Shown: positions 44,386-57,549, numbered from the stretch's first letter. The stretch: 64,000 nucleotides of DNA from Pseudomicrostroma phylloplanum (GCA_039545275.1 BCHS01000005.1:124001-188000), one strand, 5' to 3'. The notes: generated by a model from the sequence alone, not told the origin. Numbers and translations are program-made.

Positions 44386-45859
44386 ATGGTGATGATCATC
44401 AATGCTTCCACCACGGCCAGGTGGGGATCACAACAGACGCTCAGCTGCCTCGCCCGCTCCCTCCCTCGCACATTCGTATCCTCCGCTCGCCAGGGCTCCT
44501 CTGCTCCGCCTCACCCAGTTGCCTTCTCCTTTGACATCGATGGAGTCCTCAAGCAAGGCAAGACGGTAGTCCCAGGCGCCATCAGAGCTCTGCGCTACCT
44601 CGATGGACATAACAAGTACAAGGTCAAGGTACCATACATTCTCCTCACCAACAGTGGTGGACTGTCGGAGGAAATCCGAACAAAGAATCTGTCCATCGAG
44701 CTTGGTACCAAGATTGCCCCACACCAATTCATACAGGCGCACACTGTCCTCGCTAGCCTGGCGGAGAAGCTAGGCAATGAGCGAGTGCTAGTGGTGGGTG
44801 GACCTAATCACGCTCTCTCGGCTGTCAAGGCATGTATGCGCCAGTATGGATTCAAGAACTTCTATCTGGTGCACGAGTTGCAGGCGAGCGATTCTACTTC
44901 ATGGCCATACAGTCCTTTGGACAGCAATCAATTGAGATCGATCAGGGTAGATAAGAAGCTAAACACTCGGGAATTCAAGGCCGTCATTGTCTTTCACGAC
45001 TCGCGCGACTGGGGAAGGGATATACAGATCATGCTCGACGTATTGAGGGGAAAGAACAATGTCTGGGGGACCTTAGAAGATGAGCAGGTTTTCAGCACAA
45101 AGCCGCAAATTCCGGTCTACTTTTCTCATGGCGACCTCGGTGAGTAGGCGGAAAAGTGTGGACATGTCTCTATACAGCCGACTCACTTCGACGCCGTCTC
45201 GCTTTCTGCGTTCCGCAGTGTGGGGCAATGAGTTCCCCGTCCCCCGTCTGGGCCAAGGCGCATTCGCAGAGGCATTCAAGGCCGTCTACAAGGCCGTCAC
45301 GGGTCAAGACCTCCAGTCCACGACGTTTGGCAAACCCTCCCGGCTGACCTACGAGTATGCAGATAAGCTGCTCAAGGATCAAATAGCCCAGCAGCTGAAA
45401 GCCGTGCCGAGCGCAAGCGACACAGCGACCGAGGCAGAGGCTCAGGCTTCTGCCGTTGCGCCCACAGTCCCTGATAACCTCAAGGTGTACATGGTTGGCG
45501 ATAATCCCGAAAGTGATATCCGCGGAGGCAACGACTTCGGATGGGAGACGTGCCTAGTTCAGACGGGAGTGTACAAGGCCGAGCAAGGCGAGCCCAAGTA
45601 CCCTGCTACGATGATCGTGCAAGACGTTGAAGAGGCGGTCAGGACCGCTTTGGAGAGGGAATGGGGACCGGGAGCCGTCGACACAGACGTAAGCGATGAG
45701 CCAGATGCATCGCTCGTAATGTCTGCGCAGCAGCAGCAGCGGCAGCCATCACGTTCGGCCGAGGGCGCCTTGGGAGTCGCAAAGCCCAACCGGCCGTATT
45801 CTGACCGAAGACGGTCGGGATTCGAGCGGAAACCAAGGGCGGTTGCAGTGGAGAGTTGA
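44386..45859 (+). CDS. Mitochondrial HAD-superfamily hydrolase, CECR5/YKR070W type
   Basis: Exons 44386-45139 and 45219-45859 (79-nt phase-1 intron) give 464 residues. The start has Arg/Ser/Thr-rich, acid-free sequence for about 38 residues, fitting a mitochondrial presequence. The HAD motif 1 is FSFDIDGVLKQG, motif 2 is ILLTNSGG and the last motif is MVGDNPESDIRGGNDFG. The join restores SHGDLVWGNEFPVPRLGQGAF. The family (IIA-type cap) is conserved in fungi and animals but lacks a firmly known substrate. An Ala/Thr/Glu-rich insert precedes the last motif, and the C-terminus has a Gln/Arg-rich tail of about 60 residues. Confidence 0.9.
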
Positions 45860-46182
45860 AATGGAGTGATGCCTTCATGACGCTTATACTATGTGTGACA
45901 GGCTCTCGAATGCTCAGGGACAGAGACCTATACTCGTGCTCTTGCAAGCTTCTCATTCTCGCCCGGAACGGAATGAGGCTTCCCTCGTGGCGTCGAGACG
46001 TGGAGGCGGGCGCTGTGGTGACCAATCCGAGAAGCTCCGCATTATCCGCGCTCGGCCCCCGCCCCCCAAGCCTCATCTTCCCCACGTAGGACCGTCTCAT
46101 CTCGGCTCATTCCTTCTCGATTTCGCTTCTCTCTCCTCTGCACCTTTCACACCAACAATACACCCTGCGGCTTCTACTCAAG
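45860..46182. other. Intergenic, promoter of the TRIC-like gene
   Basis: 323 bp between two plus-strand genes. A plus frame stays open from about 45891 into the next gene, but its sequence is not protein-like and it is out of frame with exon 1. Confidence 0.45.
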
Positions 46183-47201
46183 ATGACATCCGCAATCCTC
46201 GCACCGACCATTGCTCTGAACAGCTATCTGAGCTCGACCTTCATCCCGACTCTGCCGCTGCCTCTGACTGCTGTGCTGCATGCAGCGCGAGTCTCCCTGG
46301 CGTACCGAGCCATCCGAGCTCGTGTCAGGGCTACCTATGGCGCCAGGATCGAGGGCAACGAGGCCAAGGATGGCTGGATCCTCGACATTGCCGGCTTCCT
46401 GGTAATGGTGAGTGCAGGACGTATTCGACTGCGGAAGCACGCAAAGCAGACACTGACCCCCGTGTCTACCTGCACCTTCTCCCTCAGTCCTGGGGCGGTT
46501 CCTTTCTCACTGCGTACCTCTCGGGCAACATCCCCGTGCAACTCCTCTCCATTACGCCTCTGCTCACTTACGTCAGCGTGCACTTCTACCTGACCATCCT
46601 CATGTCCTACATTCCCGTCTCTGCCGTCTGGCTCGACACCCTTATGCCGCTCATTGACGGTGCGACGCGCACCATGGCCGTAGTAGGAGGTGTCACCCTG
46701 GCTCGCACCAACCTGAACCCCCTGGCAGCCCAGAGTCTCCTCTTCCAGATCGTCCTCGGCACTGTAGGCGCCTGCGGTGGTGGCCAGCTGGCCGGAACAC
46801 TCAACGTCTTCAACCCAGACCTGGTGGGCTGGTCCTTCTCCACTCCTCCCATCTTCAAGTCGCGCAACCTCCTCGAGGCCATCGACGTAATCGCTGCCCT
46901 CCTTGGCTCCATCACCTTTACCATCTTCACTGGCTCTCATCCCGCTTGGACTCCACTGCTGGCTAGGGCCGGTCTGGTGGTCCCCAACAAGTACACCAGG
47001 AACATCTTCCACTGGTCCGACGCAGAGGGCAAGGCGGCCACTACACTCGTCATTGCTGTTTGCTTTGCCTACCGGGCCCTGCTCACTCATTGGTCTACGC
47101 TCGCGCCCAAGAGCACTGGACAGAGGGTGGAGATTGAGCAGAAGAAGGAGAAGAAGGGTGTCAAGAGTGCAGCGATTGGTGGTGGCAAGGGAGCCAAGTA
47201 A
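46183..47201 (+). CDS. Seven-helix membrane protein, likely TRIC-type cation channel
   Basis: Exons 46183-46407 and 46488-47201 (80-nt phase-0 intron) give 312 residues. The join restores IAGFLVMSWGGSFLTAYL. About seven hydrophobic segments follow, with a glycine-rich GACGGGQLAGTLNVF turn. The C-terminus is a Lys/Glu-rich soluble tail. Gly-Gly motifs in the first and fourth helices and overall size fit trimeric intracellular cation (TRIC/TMEM38) channels, which give counter-ion flow during calcium release from ER stores. The family call is moderate: I rely on the helix pattern and glycines, not on a long signature. Confidence 0.5.
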
Positions 47202-47572
47202 GTGGGCATGGGAGAGGGTCTGAAGGAAAGGCGGACGGGGACAGAAGCACCAGGAGGGATAGGGAGACGGGTCAGCGCATGGCCGCAATGCCATATGAGG
47301 ACGAGGGAAGCGGTATGACGCGCGGGACCTGAAAGGTAGGCAGGCAAGAGATCAAGGATGTGCTCCAGATCAAAACACGGATTCGTAGCTACTTTTCAAT
47401 TACATGTCATTATGCGCTTGGACAATGTGTGCATGTAGGGTCGGCTCAAGGGACAATCGACCAGTATAGACGGGTGGGTGGTCCACGCGCTCCTGATCGC
47501 GTCCAATGAACAGCCGAACCCCTCCACTTTCTCTCCACCCCTCTCTTGTTCTGTTCTACTCTACCCTCCTCT
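47202..47572. other. Convergent intergenic
   Basis: 371 bp between the TRIC-like and cyanase stop codons. No gene seen. Confidence 0.5.
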
Positions 47573-48434
47573 CTACCATCTCTTGTACTCAAGGAACTTG
47601 CCCTCGAGTGTCATCCTGATCCGGTCCCCCTTTGGATCGCTAATGCGCTCCACGTCGCCGGTAAAGTCGATTGCAGAGATGATACCGTCCTTTTGCATCT
47701 TTTCGTGGACGATGTGCTTGATGGGGTAGCCGTACACCATGACTGCTTCGTGGAGACGGTACAGGACGGGGTCTGAGCGTTGGCAGAGGGGGAGGGGGGG
47801 GGTCAATGGGTTGTTCGCAGTATGGAGTCATTGTCTAATGGCAGCGGCTGGCAGGCAGGCTGGCTATCGATACTCACCCTTCGGGGGCCACTCTCCGAGA
47901 CCTCGGTAAGGGAAGTAGTCGGGTCCGAGGGCCTCGATGAGGTACTCGTGCCTGATGTCCAGCAGCTTAGAGAGAGCCTCGACGTCGGCCTTGTCCGGCT
48001 TGGCCTGGCCGTAGAAGCTGTGTGGTAGGGGGAGGGGTTTGCAGGAGAGGGGACCAGTGCGTGTCAGTCGAGCGTACTATCCCATCATCGCCTCAAGCTG
48101 CCCAGCCCACTCACATGGCAGCAGTGTAGAGTTCGTTCCTTCCAATACCCTTTGCGACCTGCTCAAAGGTGAGTCCCTTCTTACCCTTTGCCTCGTGCAG
48201 AGTAGCAAAGATGGGGCTCTTGAGCTCGGCCAAGATGGGGGGCTTGTGCTGGGAAGCGGTAAAGGTGCCAGAAGAAGAGGACATGGTGGTGGATGTGGAG
48301 GAGAGGGTGCGACGTGCGGTAGCTGTGACTGGGAGAGCGGAAGCTGCGGGGAGGAGGGAAGATGCGATGGCAGTTGCGGTTGCGGCTGAGGCGGTTGGAC
48401 GCAGAGAGTTGCGAGCGAAGAGTGGTGCGAACAT
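47573..48434 (-). CDS. Cyanate hydratase (cyanase) with N-terminal extension
   Basis: Exons 48115-48434, 47878-48017 and 47573-47772 give 219 residues. The enzyme decomposes cyanate with bicarbonate to ammonia and carbon dioxide. The catalytic triad is Arg159 and Glu162 in PVLYRLHEAV and Ser186 in DGIISAIDF. The N-terminal helix bundle reads TFEQVAKGIGRNELYTAAIFYGQ, assembled across intron 1. Bacterial cyanases are about 156 residues. The extra 50 residues are rich in Ala/Ser/Thr/Arg with no acids (TATARRTLSSTSTT), like a mitochondrial presequence. An in-frame Met51 would give a 169-residue cytosolic form. A TATA element lies only about 45 nt upstream of the first ATG. Confidence 0.95.
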
Positions 48435-48909
48435 CGTAGAAGAGAGGCAGCGAGGGGGGCGAAGTACTTGCTGTCTTTATATATACCGGCAATCGAGGGG
48501 CAAGAGAGAAGGCAAAGCCAAGGCAGGCGTGGTGTCATCTGGCCCGGCATCTCCATCTGCCACGCACACACACACACATGCACTGGCCAGTCCGGCCACC
48601 CTTCCACCCAGTCCCCTTAGGGCCGTGCGTCCAAGCTCCGCACTGTGGAGAACGTCGGCGTCTGCATTCCCCGCGCCGCGAAGACCGGTGGGGCGGCCTG
48701 CAGCGTCACAGCGTCACGAGACTGCTGCATAGAAGCCAGAAGCAAAGGCAGAGAGAGAGGAACAGGAGATGTCACTTTCATTGCAGAGGTCGGCGGGGTA
48801 TGACAGCCAGAGGCCGCTGCTACGAATGAGCAGGTCATCTCGGTGGGATGAGAAGCTACGTTGTCGTAGCCGGCTGACACTCCGCCTCGCAGCGAGCTGC
48901 CCGGGTCTT
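48435..48909. promoter_or_regulatory. Cyanase upstream region
   Basis: 475 bp between the cyanase ATG and the sugar-transporter stop codon, both minus strand, so it contains transporter 3' flank (left-hand gene orientation reversed) and the cyanase promoter. A CA run lies near 48550-48572. Confidence 0.5.
48476..48483 (-). promoter_or_regulatory. TATA box of cyanase
   Basis: TATATAAA on the minus strand, 42-49 nt before the first ATG at 48434. A start site about 30 nt downstream would leave a very short leader. Confidence 0.5.
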
Positions 48910-50805
48910 TTACACCTTTACATCGGCTTTACTCGCCTCAATCTCAACTTCACCGTCAGAGCTCTTCTTTCCCCCGGCGACCGCGGCAGCAATCTCCGCG
49001 GGACTGCTCTTACCACTGCCGCTCTCACCACTCTCGACGAGCCCACCAGCAACCAACTTGTGCTCCAGATGCCAGCCATCCTTGGCGAAGAGGGCATCAA
49101 TCTCCTCGAGCACAAGCCCTTTGGTCTCGGGTAGGAAAAAGTAGATGACGGGCAGCCAGCAGAAGTTGAAGACGGCAAAGATGATGTAGGTGCGGTACCC
49201 TATGTTTGCCAGGGCCGAGGGGGTGAACTTGACAACGATGAAGTTGCAGATCTGACAAGTTGGGAGGGTGAGCGGAGGTGGCATGTCAGCTGATGCTTGC
49301 ACAGGAGCGATGTATGGACCACAGTGCTTCACTTACCCAGTTGCTGCCGGTCGACAGTGCCGACCCTTGAGTCCTGATATTCAATGGCAAGATTTCCGAA
49401 GGGATCATCCAGACGGTTGCCTGGAATCCAATGGAGAAGAACAGCTCAAAGCAGAACAGCATGGCAACGGCGGCATTCTTGACTCCCGCCGTGGCAGTCC
49501 CAGCCTGGATGTTCCTGACGAAGATGGTCTGCAGAACGAATACCAAAGACATTGCCCCGATGCAGGGTAGCAGCAGCTTACGGCGGCCTACCCTGTCCAC
49601 CAGGAAGATGGACATGAACGAGCCGAGGATGAGGACCATGTTGAGGCCGCCGGCTAGCTTTGCAGAGTCACGAGCGCCAAACTTGAGAGACTGCGAGAAC
49701 AGCGTCGACGAGTAGTAGATCAGAGCATTGATGCCTCCCAGTTGTTGAGCGGCCTGGATGAAGCACGCCAAGAGCAAACGCCGCCTTGACCTCAGCACGT
49801 CGTCCTTCCAGCCGTCGGACGGCTTGACCAGACTCAGCCAGCCAGACCTCTTGCTCATTGCTTCATGTAAAATCGTGGCCTGAATGTCGTTGAACTCTTC
49901 GAGGATCTCGCAACTATCTTCAGATTTACCCCTCAAGCGTGCTAGCACTGTAAGGGCCTCGGCATTGCGGTTGCGCGTGGCGTACCAGCGGGGGGTATCA
50001 GGCAGGATGAACGCAATAAGGAAGATGCCCACGATAAAGACGCACTGCAGTGCAATCGGGACCCTCCAGGTGACATTACCCTGGAGCCCGCTGAAATTGA
50101 ACGCATAGCAGCACCAGTAGCTGAGCACGATGCCGCAGTTGAGCACGACGAGGTCGATAGCGACCAGCTGTCCTCTGCTGACCGCAGGGCTCATCTCAGC
50201 CTGGTATACGGGCACCGAGGCATTGACCAGACCCATGCCGATACCCGAGACGATCCTGCCGAAGATGACGACGCCGACGCTGCTGCTGAACGTCTGGATG
50301 ATGGCGCCGATGAGCATCCAGATAGAGCCGACGATGATGGTGAGGCGTCGTCCGAGGCTCCCCCCGATGGAAAAGGTCGACATTGCACCGATGAAGCAGC
50401 CGATCTCATACAGGGAGACAATGTTCCCGAGGGTACTTGGGGAAGGGTTGTTGAAGGTGCGCTTGAAGCCTGGGGTGTCGATAATACCACTAGCAGGAGG
50501 AGTAGGTGGTCGGTCAGTAGAGCGTTTCAAACCCTGGCGATACAAATGCGGGACTTCCAGCATCCAACGTGTTTGACTCACCCAAACACACCATTATCGT
50601 ATCTGCACAAGGCGAAGACAAGGCAAAGGAAGGAGGCGTTTGAGTCTACGTCCTCGCCATCGTAGGCTCGCTCGTCTCGCCTGGCTCACCCAACTAGGAG
50701 AAAGCCGAGAGCACAGCAGGTGGTCACGACGCTTAGCAGTGAGGTACCCGACAGCCCCACATCATACCCGATGAAGCCACTGGAGACTCTGCTTGGACGA
50801 GGCAT
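48910..50805 (-). CDS. MFS sugar transporter (SP family)
   Basis: Exons 50690-50805, 50582-50602 (21-nt microexon), 49337-50489 and 48910-49251 give 543 residues. The microexon supplies the core of GFLLVGYDNGVFGGIIDTPGF, the classic TM1-loop of fungal sugar transporters. Other signatures are GGSLGRR, RIVSGIGMGLVNASVPVYQAE, ILPDTPRWY, QQLGGINALIYYSS and LVDRVGRRK. PSEILPLNIRTQG then STGSNWICNFIV follow, and FLPETKGLVLEEID closes the family set. The tail is acidic and Ser/Lys-rich. Substrate cannot be read directly. The first ATG in the exon is at 50805. It is divergent from the lactonase gene, which suggests shared control. Confidence 0.93.
50582..50602 (-). other. 21-nt microexon of the sugar transporter
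   Basis: The sequence is bounded by GTGCAG upstream and GTGAGT downstream (minus strand). It adds one base plus six codons plus two bases, restoring the conserved GYDNGVFGG motif with both neighbouring exons in frame. Confidence 0.85.
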
Positions 50806-51433
50806 TGCGGTTGACGAAGAGAGGACTGAGGTCTGCAGATGATGGCGCTTTTTGGGAACGCCGAGAGACGGGGATGAAAGGGAAGAGAGGGAGTTGGCGA
50901 GGACAGGGGCCAAGTATTTGGGTCGAGTCCGGGGTAGCCAGGCACGCTGCTGATATAATGCAGCGGGTACTCATCGATTTGCGGGGTACAGCACCCTGTC
51001 TTTGCCTTTGCCGGTACCTTTGAGGCGCGGCACGGCGCAGCGCGTTCTCGACGCGGGCCGAAGGGGCTTTCCACAAGAGCAAGACTCGGGATTGTATCCT
51101 CGAGCGCATCCGGACCCTCCCGTCGGCTCATAGCGGGTCGGGTAGGGCTGCCGGTACCTGACGACCTGGTACCTGAGTCGCACCGAATTTGCGCCGCAGA
51201 CTGGATGTGAACCCGGTTTGGAGACCGAGCTTACGACCGTATGGCCGTAGCGTAGCTCCGGCGGGTCGTAATTGCAGGGCAAACCAAACAAGGAACACCT
51301 CCCCATGCGAATGCACAAACGGCTGTATTTCGTCACTTGAGTTTGGACGCGAGAGGTATATAAGAGGAAGAACGCCTCTTGCCAGAATGACTCTGATCGT
51401 CAAACCACCTGAATCGACCTCGTCTAGCCACCA
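50806..51433. promoter_or_regulatory. Divergent promoter of sugar transporter and lactonase
   Basis: 628 bp between opposite starts. A GGTACCTG-containing element occurs twice near 51155-51175. CCGGCGGG and CGGCC-type GC triplets suitable for zinc-cluster factors are present but unproven. No gene is supported here. Confidence 0.45.
51357..51364 (+). promoter_or_regulatory. TATA box of the lactonase gene
   Basis: TATATAAG about 70 nt before the ATG at 51434, supporting that ATG as the start. Confidence 0.5.
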
Positions 51434-53216
51434 ATGCAATCCGCCGCATCACGCTCCCAGTCGTCAGACTGGTCACCTCATCGTCCCTCGTCGTCGTTCC
51501 CTCTACACGGAACCCTGTTCTTGACCAATACTGAGGCCACTATGCCCCAGAGCGCAACCAGCATCAGGCCAGAAACATCATCATCAGCCGAGACCCCGAG
51601 TCCAGCGCATACCAATGTCCTTCGTAGGTCAGAAGGCGAAGCTTGCCAGGAACCAGCTCAGGACACTGCCCCGAACGCTTCTGCCGACCCAGGTCCGGAG
51701 TTCGTCAGCTGCAGACCAGATTTTGTGAAGCTGCTAGGTGAGTCTCGCAGTGTGAGGAACCAGCGCAAGGTCCAGAGCTGATCCGGAAAGCCTCCTGTTC
51801 TACAGGCCCCAACCCGAAACTTCGACTGCTGCTGCGCGAGCCTGAAGGTCGACCCATCTTTCATGAAGCAGGCATCTATCACTCGATTTCGCAGTCTGTG
51901 TGGTTGTCCACCAACCGCATGCCACTGACCGTGACAGAGGATTGCGCACCGCCACACCGCCAGAATGCCGCCATCGTGCGCATTGATCTGAGCAAGATTC
52001 CGCAAGGCATGACGGGCAGCGGCACCGCACCGGCAGTCGAATGGCTTACAGACCTCATCGACATCTGTGAGGACCTTCCCGCCGGGCTCGCAATGCCGAA
52101 TGGGGCTACCAAGTGGACCATCGATGGCCAAGAGTCGGTGCTGTGGTGCGAGCAAGGACGCCATAGTCGTATCGACAGCAGGTCAGACGGCAAGGACGTA
52201 CACTCTGCCCTCGTCGCGTTCACCCCTCAGTCCATCCACGATCCCTCAAGCACGTCCACCTCGATCCTCCTCGACCACTACAAGGGCAAGCGCTTCTCGA
52301 GCCTCAACGACGTCGTGGTGCACGAGCAGAGCGGAGTCGTCTTCTTTACCGACCCTGACTATGGCGTTGGGCAGAACTTCAAGAGACCAAGACCGAACGA
52401 GAAGGAAGAGTACGCGCCGAATGCCCTGTATGCTTGGTACCCTCCCACGGGCGAGGTGAGGCTGATTGACGATAGATACGACAAGCGTGAGTAGCCAGTG
52501 TATCCAATGAGCTCTTCCACCGCTTTGACTTCGCTGACTTTCGCACACGTTCACGATTACCATCGCCCAGCCAACGGCGTGACCTTTATCCCCTCGCCCA
52601 CCTCGCCCGAATCAGGCTCAGGCCTGCTCTGCACAACCGATACGGGCGCCTACACATTCACTCCAGACGCACCTCTCGGCACCTTCCAATTCGATCCAAC
52701 CCGCCCCTCGTGCATCTACACATACAGAGTCGAGCCGGCGGACGACCCTCAGCGGGACCCCTTTCCCAGAGTGGTCGTCGAGGAGCGGAGACTGCTTGCG
52801 CACTCGGCCTGTGGTGCGCCAGATGGAGTGCACCCTGATGAAAAGGGCAACCTGTGAGTGAAGAGCAGCGGCACCATGTGTGGGAGGTAGGAAGGTCGCG
52901 ATGAGCTGACTCGACGAGCTCTGTCTGCAACAGTTGGGTGGGAAGTGGCGACGGGGTCCACATTTACGACCCTTGGTCCCCTGCAGACGGCACGATCTCC
53001 CCTCTCATCGGCAAGATTCTTCTCCCAACCGGCAAAGGCGTCGCCAACTTCTGTTGGGCTGGAAGCGTGGCGAAAGAGCTGGGCCAGGGAGGAAACGAGG
53101 ATGTCAACAGCAAGAGTGGTGAAGCTCGAGGTGGGGTAGCGCAGCAGTATCGTCTGCTGCTCTTCGCGGAAGACGAGCTGTGGGAAGCTCATGTTGGCGT
53201 CAATGGTAGAGATTGA
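51434..53216 (+). CDS. SMP-30/gluconolactonase-like beta-propeller lactonase
   Basis: Exons 51434-51737, 51806-52486, 52571-52853 and 52934-53216 give 516 residues. Joins restore FVKLLGPNPKLRLLL, DDRYDKPNGVTFIPSP and DEKGNLWVGSGDGVHIYDPW. Signature pieces of the fungal lactonohydrolase type are EAGIYHSISQSVWLSTNR, SLNDVVVHEQSGVVFFTDPDYG and ACGAPDGVHPDEKGNL. The last two resemble the metal-binding Asn/Asp loops of SMP-30. The family hydrolyses aldonolactones to sugar acids with a divalent metal. The first 80 residues are Ser/Pro-rich and have no clear signal peptide. An alternative in-frame start lies at 51541. The gene is divergent from a sugar transporter and convergent with a sugar-type SDR. 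Confidence 0.85.
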
Positions 53217-53438
53217 GGCGCAACTGTTCTGGTCAGTTCCGAAGCGTAGGATTCACCCTGTATGCTCACTAAGGGTTCCACGAATGACACGCAGGTTTTG
53301 CAACGGTGGCTACACAAGCCAAGCCAGTCTTTCATTGCATACGTTTGCGACTTTTGCCAATATTTCTCTCCTCTTCAACACAAGTACATCTGCTACCTCC
53401 TCTCCAACTCCAGCCTCCCTCTGCGCTACGCTATCCGT

Positions 53439-54356
<918 letters not shown>

Positions 54357-54877
54357 TGTGGGTATGTGTGTTGGGCAGGAAGAGTTGGTAATGGATAAGG
54401 GTATGTAAGTTGGGTTGACTAAGGAGAAGTGGTAGAAGGTGTTGCTTCTCCCTCTTTATCTATCTTGGCCAGCGCAGCCACACGATGTTCTCCCTCGAGG
54501 GCGGCCAGGGTCCGCACTGCCCTGGCCTGGCTCCTTCCATTGACCTCCACGCGGGGCGCAAGAGCAACCGGATGACGTCGGCGCGCCCACGCCCAGGCGC
54601 CCAGGCGAACACACACACGCACGCCCTCTCGCAGGGGCCTCCTTCTCGCCGCGAGACCCTCATCGGCTGCTCGACGGTAGGAACGGGAGAACGGAAGAAC
54701 TCGAACGGAACGGAAGCAGCCGACTTCGACGGTCCTCCTCCGAGCTTGTCAAAGCTCGCATACACGGAAGCGGGCGGGCAGCGCCTGAAAGCACATCTTC
54801 CTCACCTTCGTCCGGATAATCTCCTTCTTGCATTGCTTCACATCCGGCTGTGACGCTGCGCATACGTAGACTTCCCC
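54357..54877. promoter_or_regulatory. Divergent promoter of SDR and ADCK genes
   Basis: 521 bp between opposite starts. An ACACACACG run lies near 54605. No gene is supported. Confidence 0.45.
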
Positions 54878-57403
54878 ATGCTACGGCAGTCGCAGCAATG
54901 GCGGCAAGCTCTGCTGTCTTTGCCGTCTCGGGCGATCAGCGGTACCGGAAGTAGTAGTGGCACCACCACCACCACCACCACCATTTGCGTCGAGCTGCGT
55001 CAGCTGCATCGTTCAGCAGCTGGGCGGTCCATCCTCGGATGCTCCCCCTCCTCGAGCGCCCACCATCCCATTCGTAGCTTCTCTACCACATCTCTCCTCT
55101 GGCAAGAGGAAAAGCCTCCACAGGCCCCCAAGAGGAGCAAGCCGTCCGATAACCGCCCCTTTTCCAAGAGATACCCGCCCCCTCTCAAGGCTCCAGAAAC
55201 TGTCACATTCGATCAGCCGGCCATCTCAAACCCCATTGAGACGCAAAGGGCACATGAGAGGTTCCAAAAGTACTCGAGGATAGGTGGAATCAGTGCTGCC
55301 ATTGCCATTGTACTCGGCCTGGGGCTGTACTATGCCCTGCCGAAGCTCCATGCAGACGAGGCTAAATTGCACAATGACTTGGAGCTCAAGGGCCTCTCCA
55401 TGTCTAGGGACGAGATGGAGTCAAAGGTACAAAAGGCTCAGGAGAATCTCAACAATGCAGGCAGCTTCACCGTACTGGCCGTCAAGCGGTCCACTGTCAT
55501 CGCCAAAGCAGTCGGTCTGTGCGTGTGGGACTACCGCAAGACCTTGAATGCCAAGTACGATTCCGCTGCCGAGAGCAACGAAGCGCTCCGCAAATGCCAT
55601 CTTCGAAGCGCTAATCGGGTGCTCAAGGCCCTGCAGACGAATGGCGGGCTGTACATCAAGCTCGGGCAACACGTCTCTTCCATCATCCTGCTGCCTACAG
55701 AGTGGACAAACACCCTAAAGCCGCTACAGGACCAGAACCATGCCACGCCTCTACACGAGCTCGAGGCCATGTTCCGCCAAGAGACTGGCTCTTCTTTCGC
55801 CGAGTCGTTTTCGGAAATCGACGAGAAGCCCCTCGGAGTCGCATCGCTGGCGCAAGTACACAAGGCACGGGATCGCAAGACGGGCCAGTGGCTCGCCATC
55901 AAGCTCATGCATCCCGACGTAGAGCGCTTCAGCGAGGTGGACATGAGGACGGTCAACTACCTTGTCAAGTGGGTCAAGAGGGTCTTTCCGCAATTCGAGT
56001 TCACCTGGCTGGCAGAAGAGATGAACCAGAACATGCCATTGGAGATGGACTTTAGACACGAGGCTGAGAATTCGCGGCGAGCCGCTCACGACTTTGACAG
56101 GTACAGGAAGACGACGGTGTATATCCCCAAGGTACCCTGGGTGTTCAAGAGGGCAATGGCAATGGAGTACATTGACGGTAGGCGGCCGGATGACTTGCAG
56201 TATCTGGCGGACCACAACATCGACCGCAATCTGGTCTCACAGGAGTTGAGTAGAGTGTTCGCACAGATGGTGAGTAGCGGGGGAGACGTGGCGGGGGAGA
56301 CACGAGTATCGCGCTTACAGGCGTTCCTCCCTTTTGCTCCCTGTTCCTTGTGCAGCTCTACATCCATGGCTTCTTCCATGCAGACCCTCATGGAGGCAAC
56401 GTCCTCATCCGCTCCAAGCCTAAGCAAAGCCGCTCCCCGCACAACTTCGAAGTCGTCCTCCTCGACCACGGTCTCTACTTTGACATCGAAAAGGACCTCC
56501 GCACCGACTATGCCCGCTTCTGGCTCAGCCTCCTCAGCCGCTCTACCCCCGCTGTTCAGGCTGACCGCAAGAGACTGGCAAAGAGGATCGCCGACATTGG
56601 TGATGACCTGTACCCCATTCTCGAGTCAGCCATCACTGGGCGCTCGGGGTTGGAAGGATCGGACCCCAACAACCCGCATGGAGTCAAGGGCAAGAAGCGA
56701 CCTTCGTCGATGCTGGACATGCAGACTGGCTCGGAGATGTCGGAAGAGGAGCAGGAGCATATCCGCAAGACGGTCATGGAGAGGGAGGGGCTCTTCCTCA
56801 GTATCCTAGAACTGCTCAGAAGGGTGCCCCGCCGTATGCTGATGGTATTGAAGCTCAACGACCTCACGCGGTCCCTCGATGCCAGCTTGCATACCACTCA
56901 CGGCCCTACTAGGCCATTCATCATTGCAGCTAGGTACTGTGCGCTGGCCGTCTGGGACGACGATCGTGCGAAGTTGAGGGAGAAGCGCAAGACGGTGGGG
57001 TGGAGCTTTGGCGTGGTGAAAGAGTGGCTGCACTGCTGGACCAACTACCTCGTGAGTAAGCGTGAGGAGGCGGGGTGAGAGTACCTGTGAATCGAAAGCT
57101 GAATGATGTCTCTCCCTCTTGCTCCTCTCCCCCTCTCTACTCTTCTTTTACCAGTGGTTCTACCGCGGCCTCGCCTTCCTGGAGACCATCTCCAACATCC
57201 GCGCCCGCACATCCAACATCCTCGTCTTCTCCACTGCCCTCGTCACCGGTAAAGGATGGCATGCCGCATCGCAAAAGGCCTCGGGGATGGAGGATCAGGC
57301 AAAGAGACGGTCCAAGGAGAAGAGTGATCAGGAGACGGCGAGGAAATCGATTGAAGGGGAGAAGAAGAGCGGCGGGAGTGGCGGCGGTGCTAAGGGCAGC
57401 TAG
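54878..57403 (+). CDS. Mitochondrial ADCK/UbiB atypical kinase (Mcp2/Cqd2-like)
   Basis: Exons 54878-56269, 56356-57051 and 57155-57403 give 778 residues, both introns phase 0. The first 65 residues carry Arg/Ser with few acids, fitting a mitochondrial presequence. A membrane segment follows near residue 140 (GGISAAIAIVLGLGLYYAL). The family KxGQ motif is GGLYIKLGQHVSS, and the Ala-rich loop is PLGVASLAQVHKA. The first join restores FAQMLYIHGFFHADPHGGN, giving the catalytic region, and VVLLDHGLYFD supplies the metal Asp. Yeast Mcp2/Cqd2 acts at the inner membrane in lipid and coenzyme Q distribution. Intron 1 is not a multiple of three, so unspliced transcripts shift frame. Confidence 0.92.
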
Positions 57404-57549
57404 AGGGGCGGTCCCATCTGTAGACAAAGGCAGACACGAGAGGACTGGATTGCAATGTAATGGAATGTACTTTCATTCGCTCAGACGGCAGAAGGGAGGA
57501 TAAGAAACAGGTCGAGGCGGAAGTCCAGATCTGAAGGCTATCTATCGGC

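Noticed and set aside
46335..47294. 319-residue minus-strand frame
   Set aside because: Antisense to the TRIC-like membrane protein; composition (Glu/Gly/Val) mirrors the sense codons.
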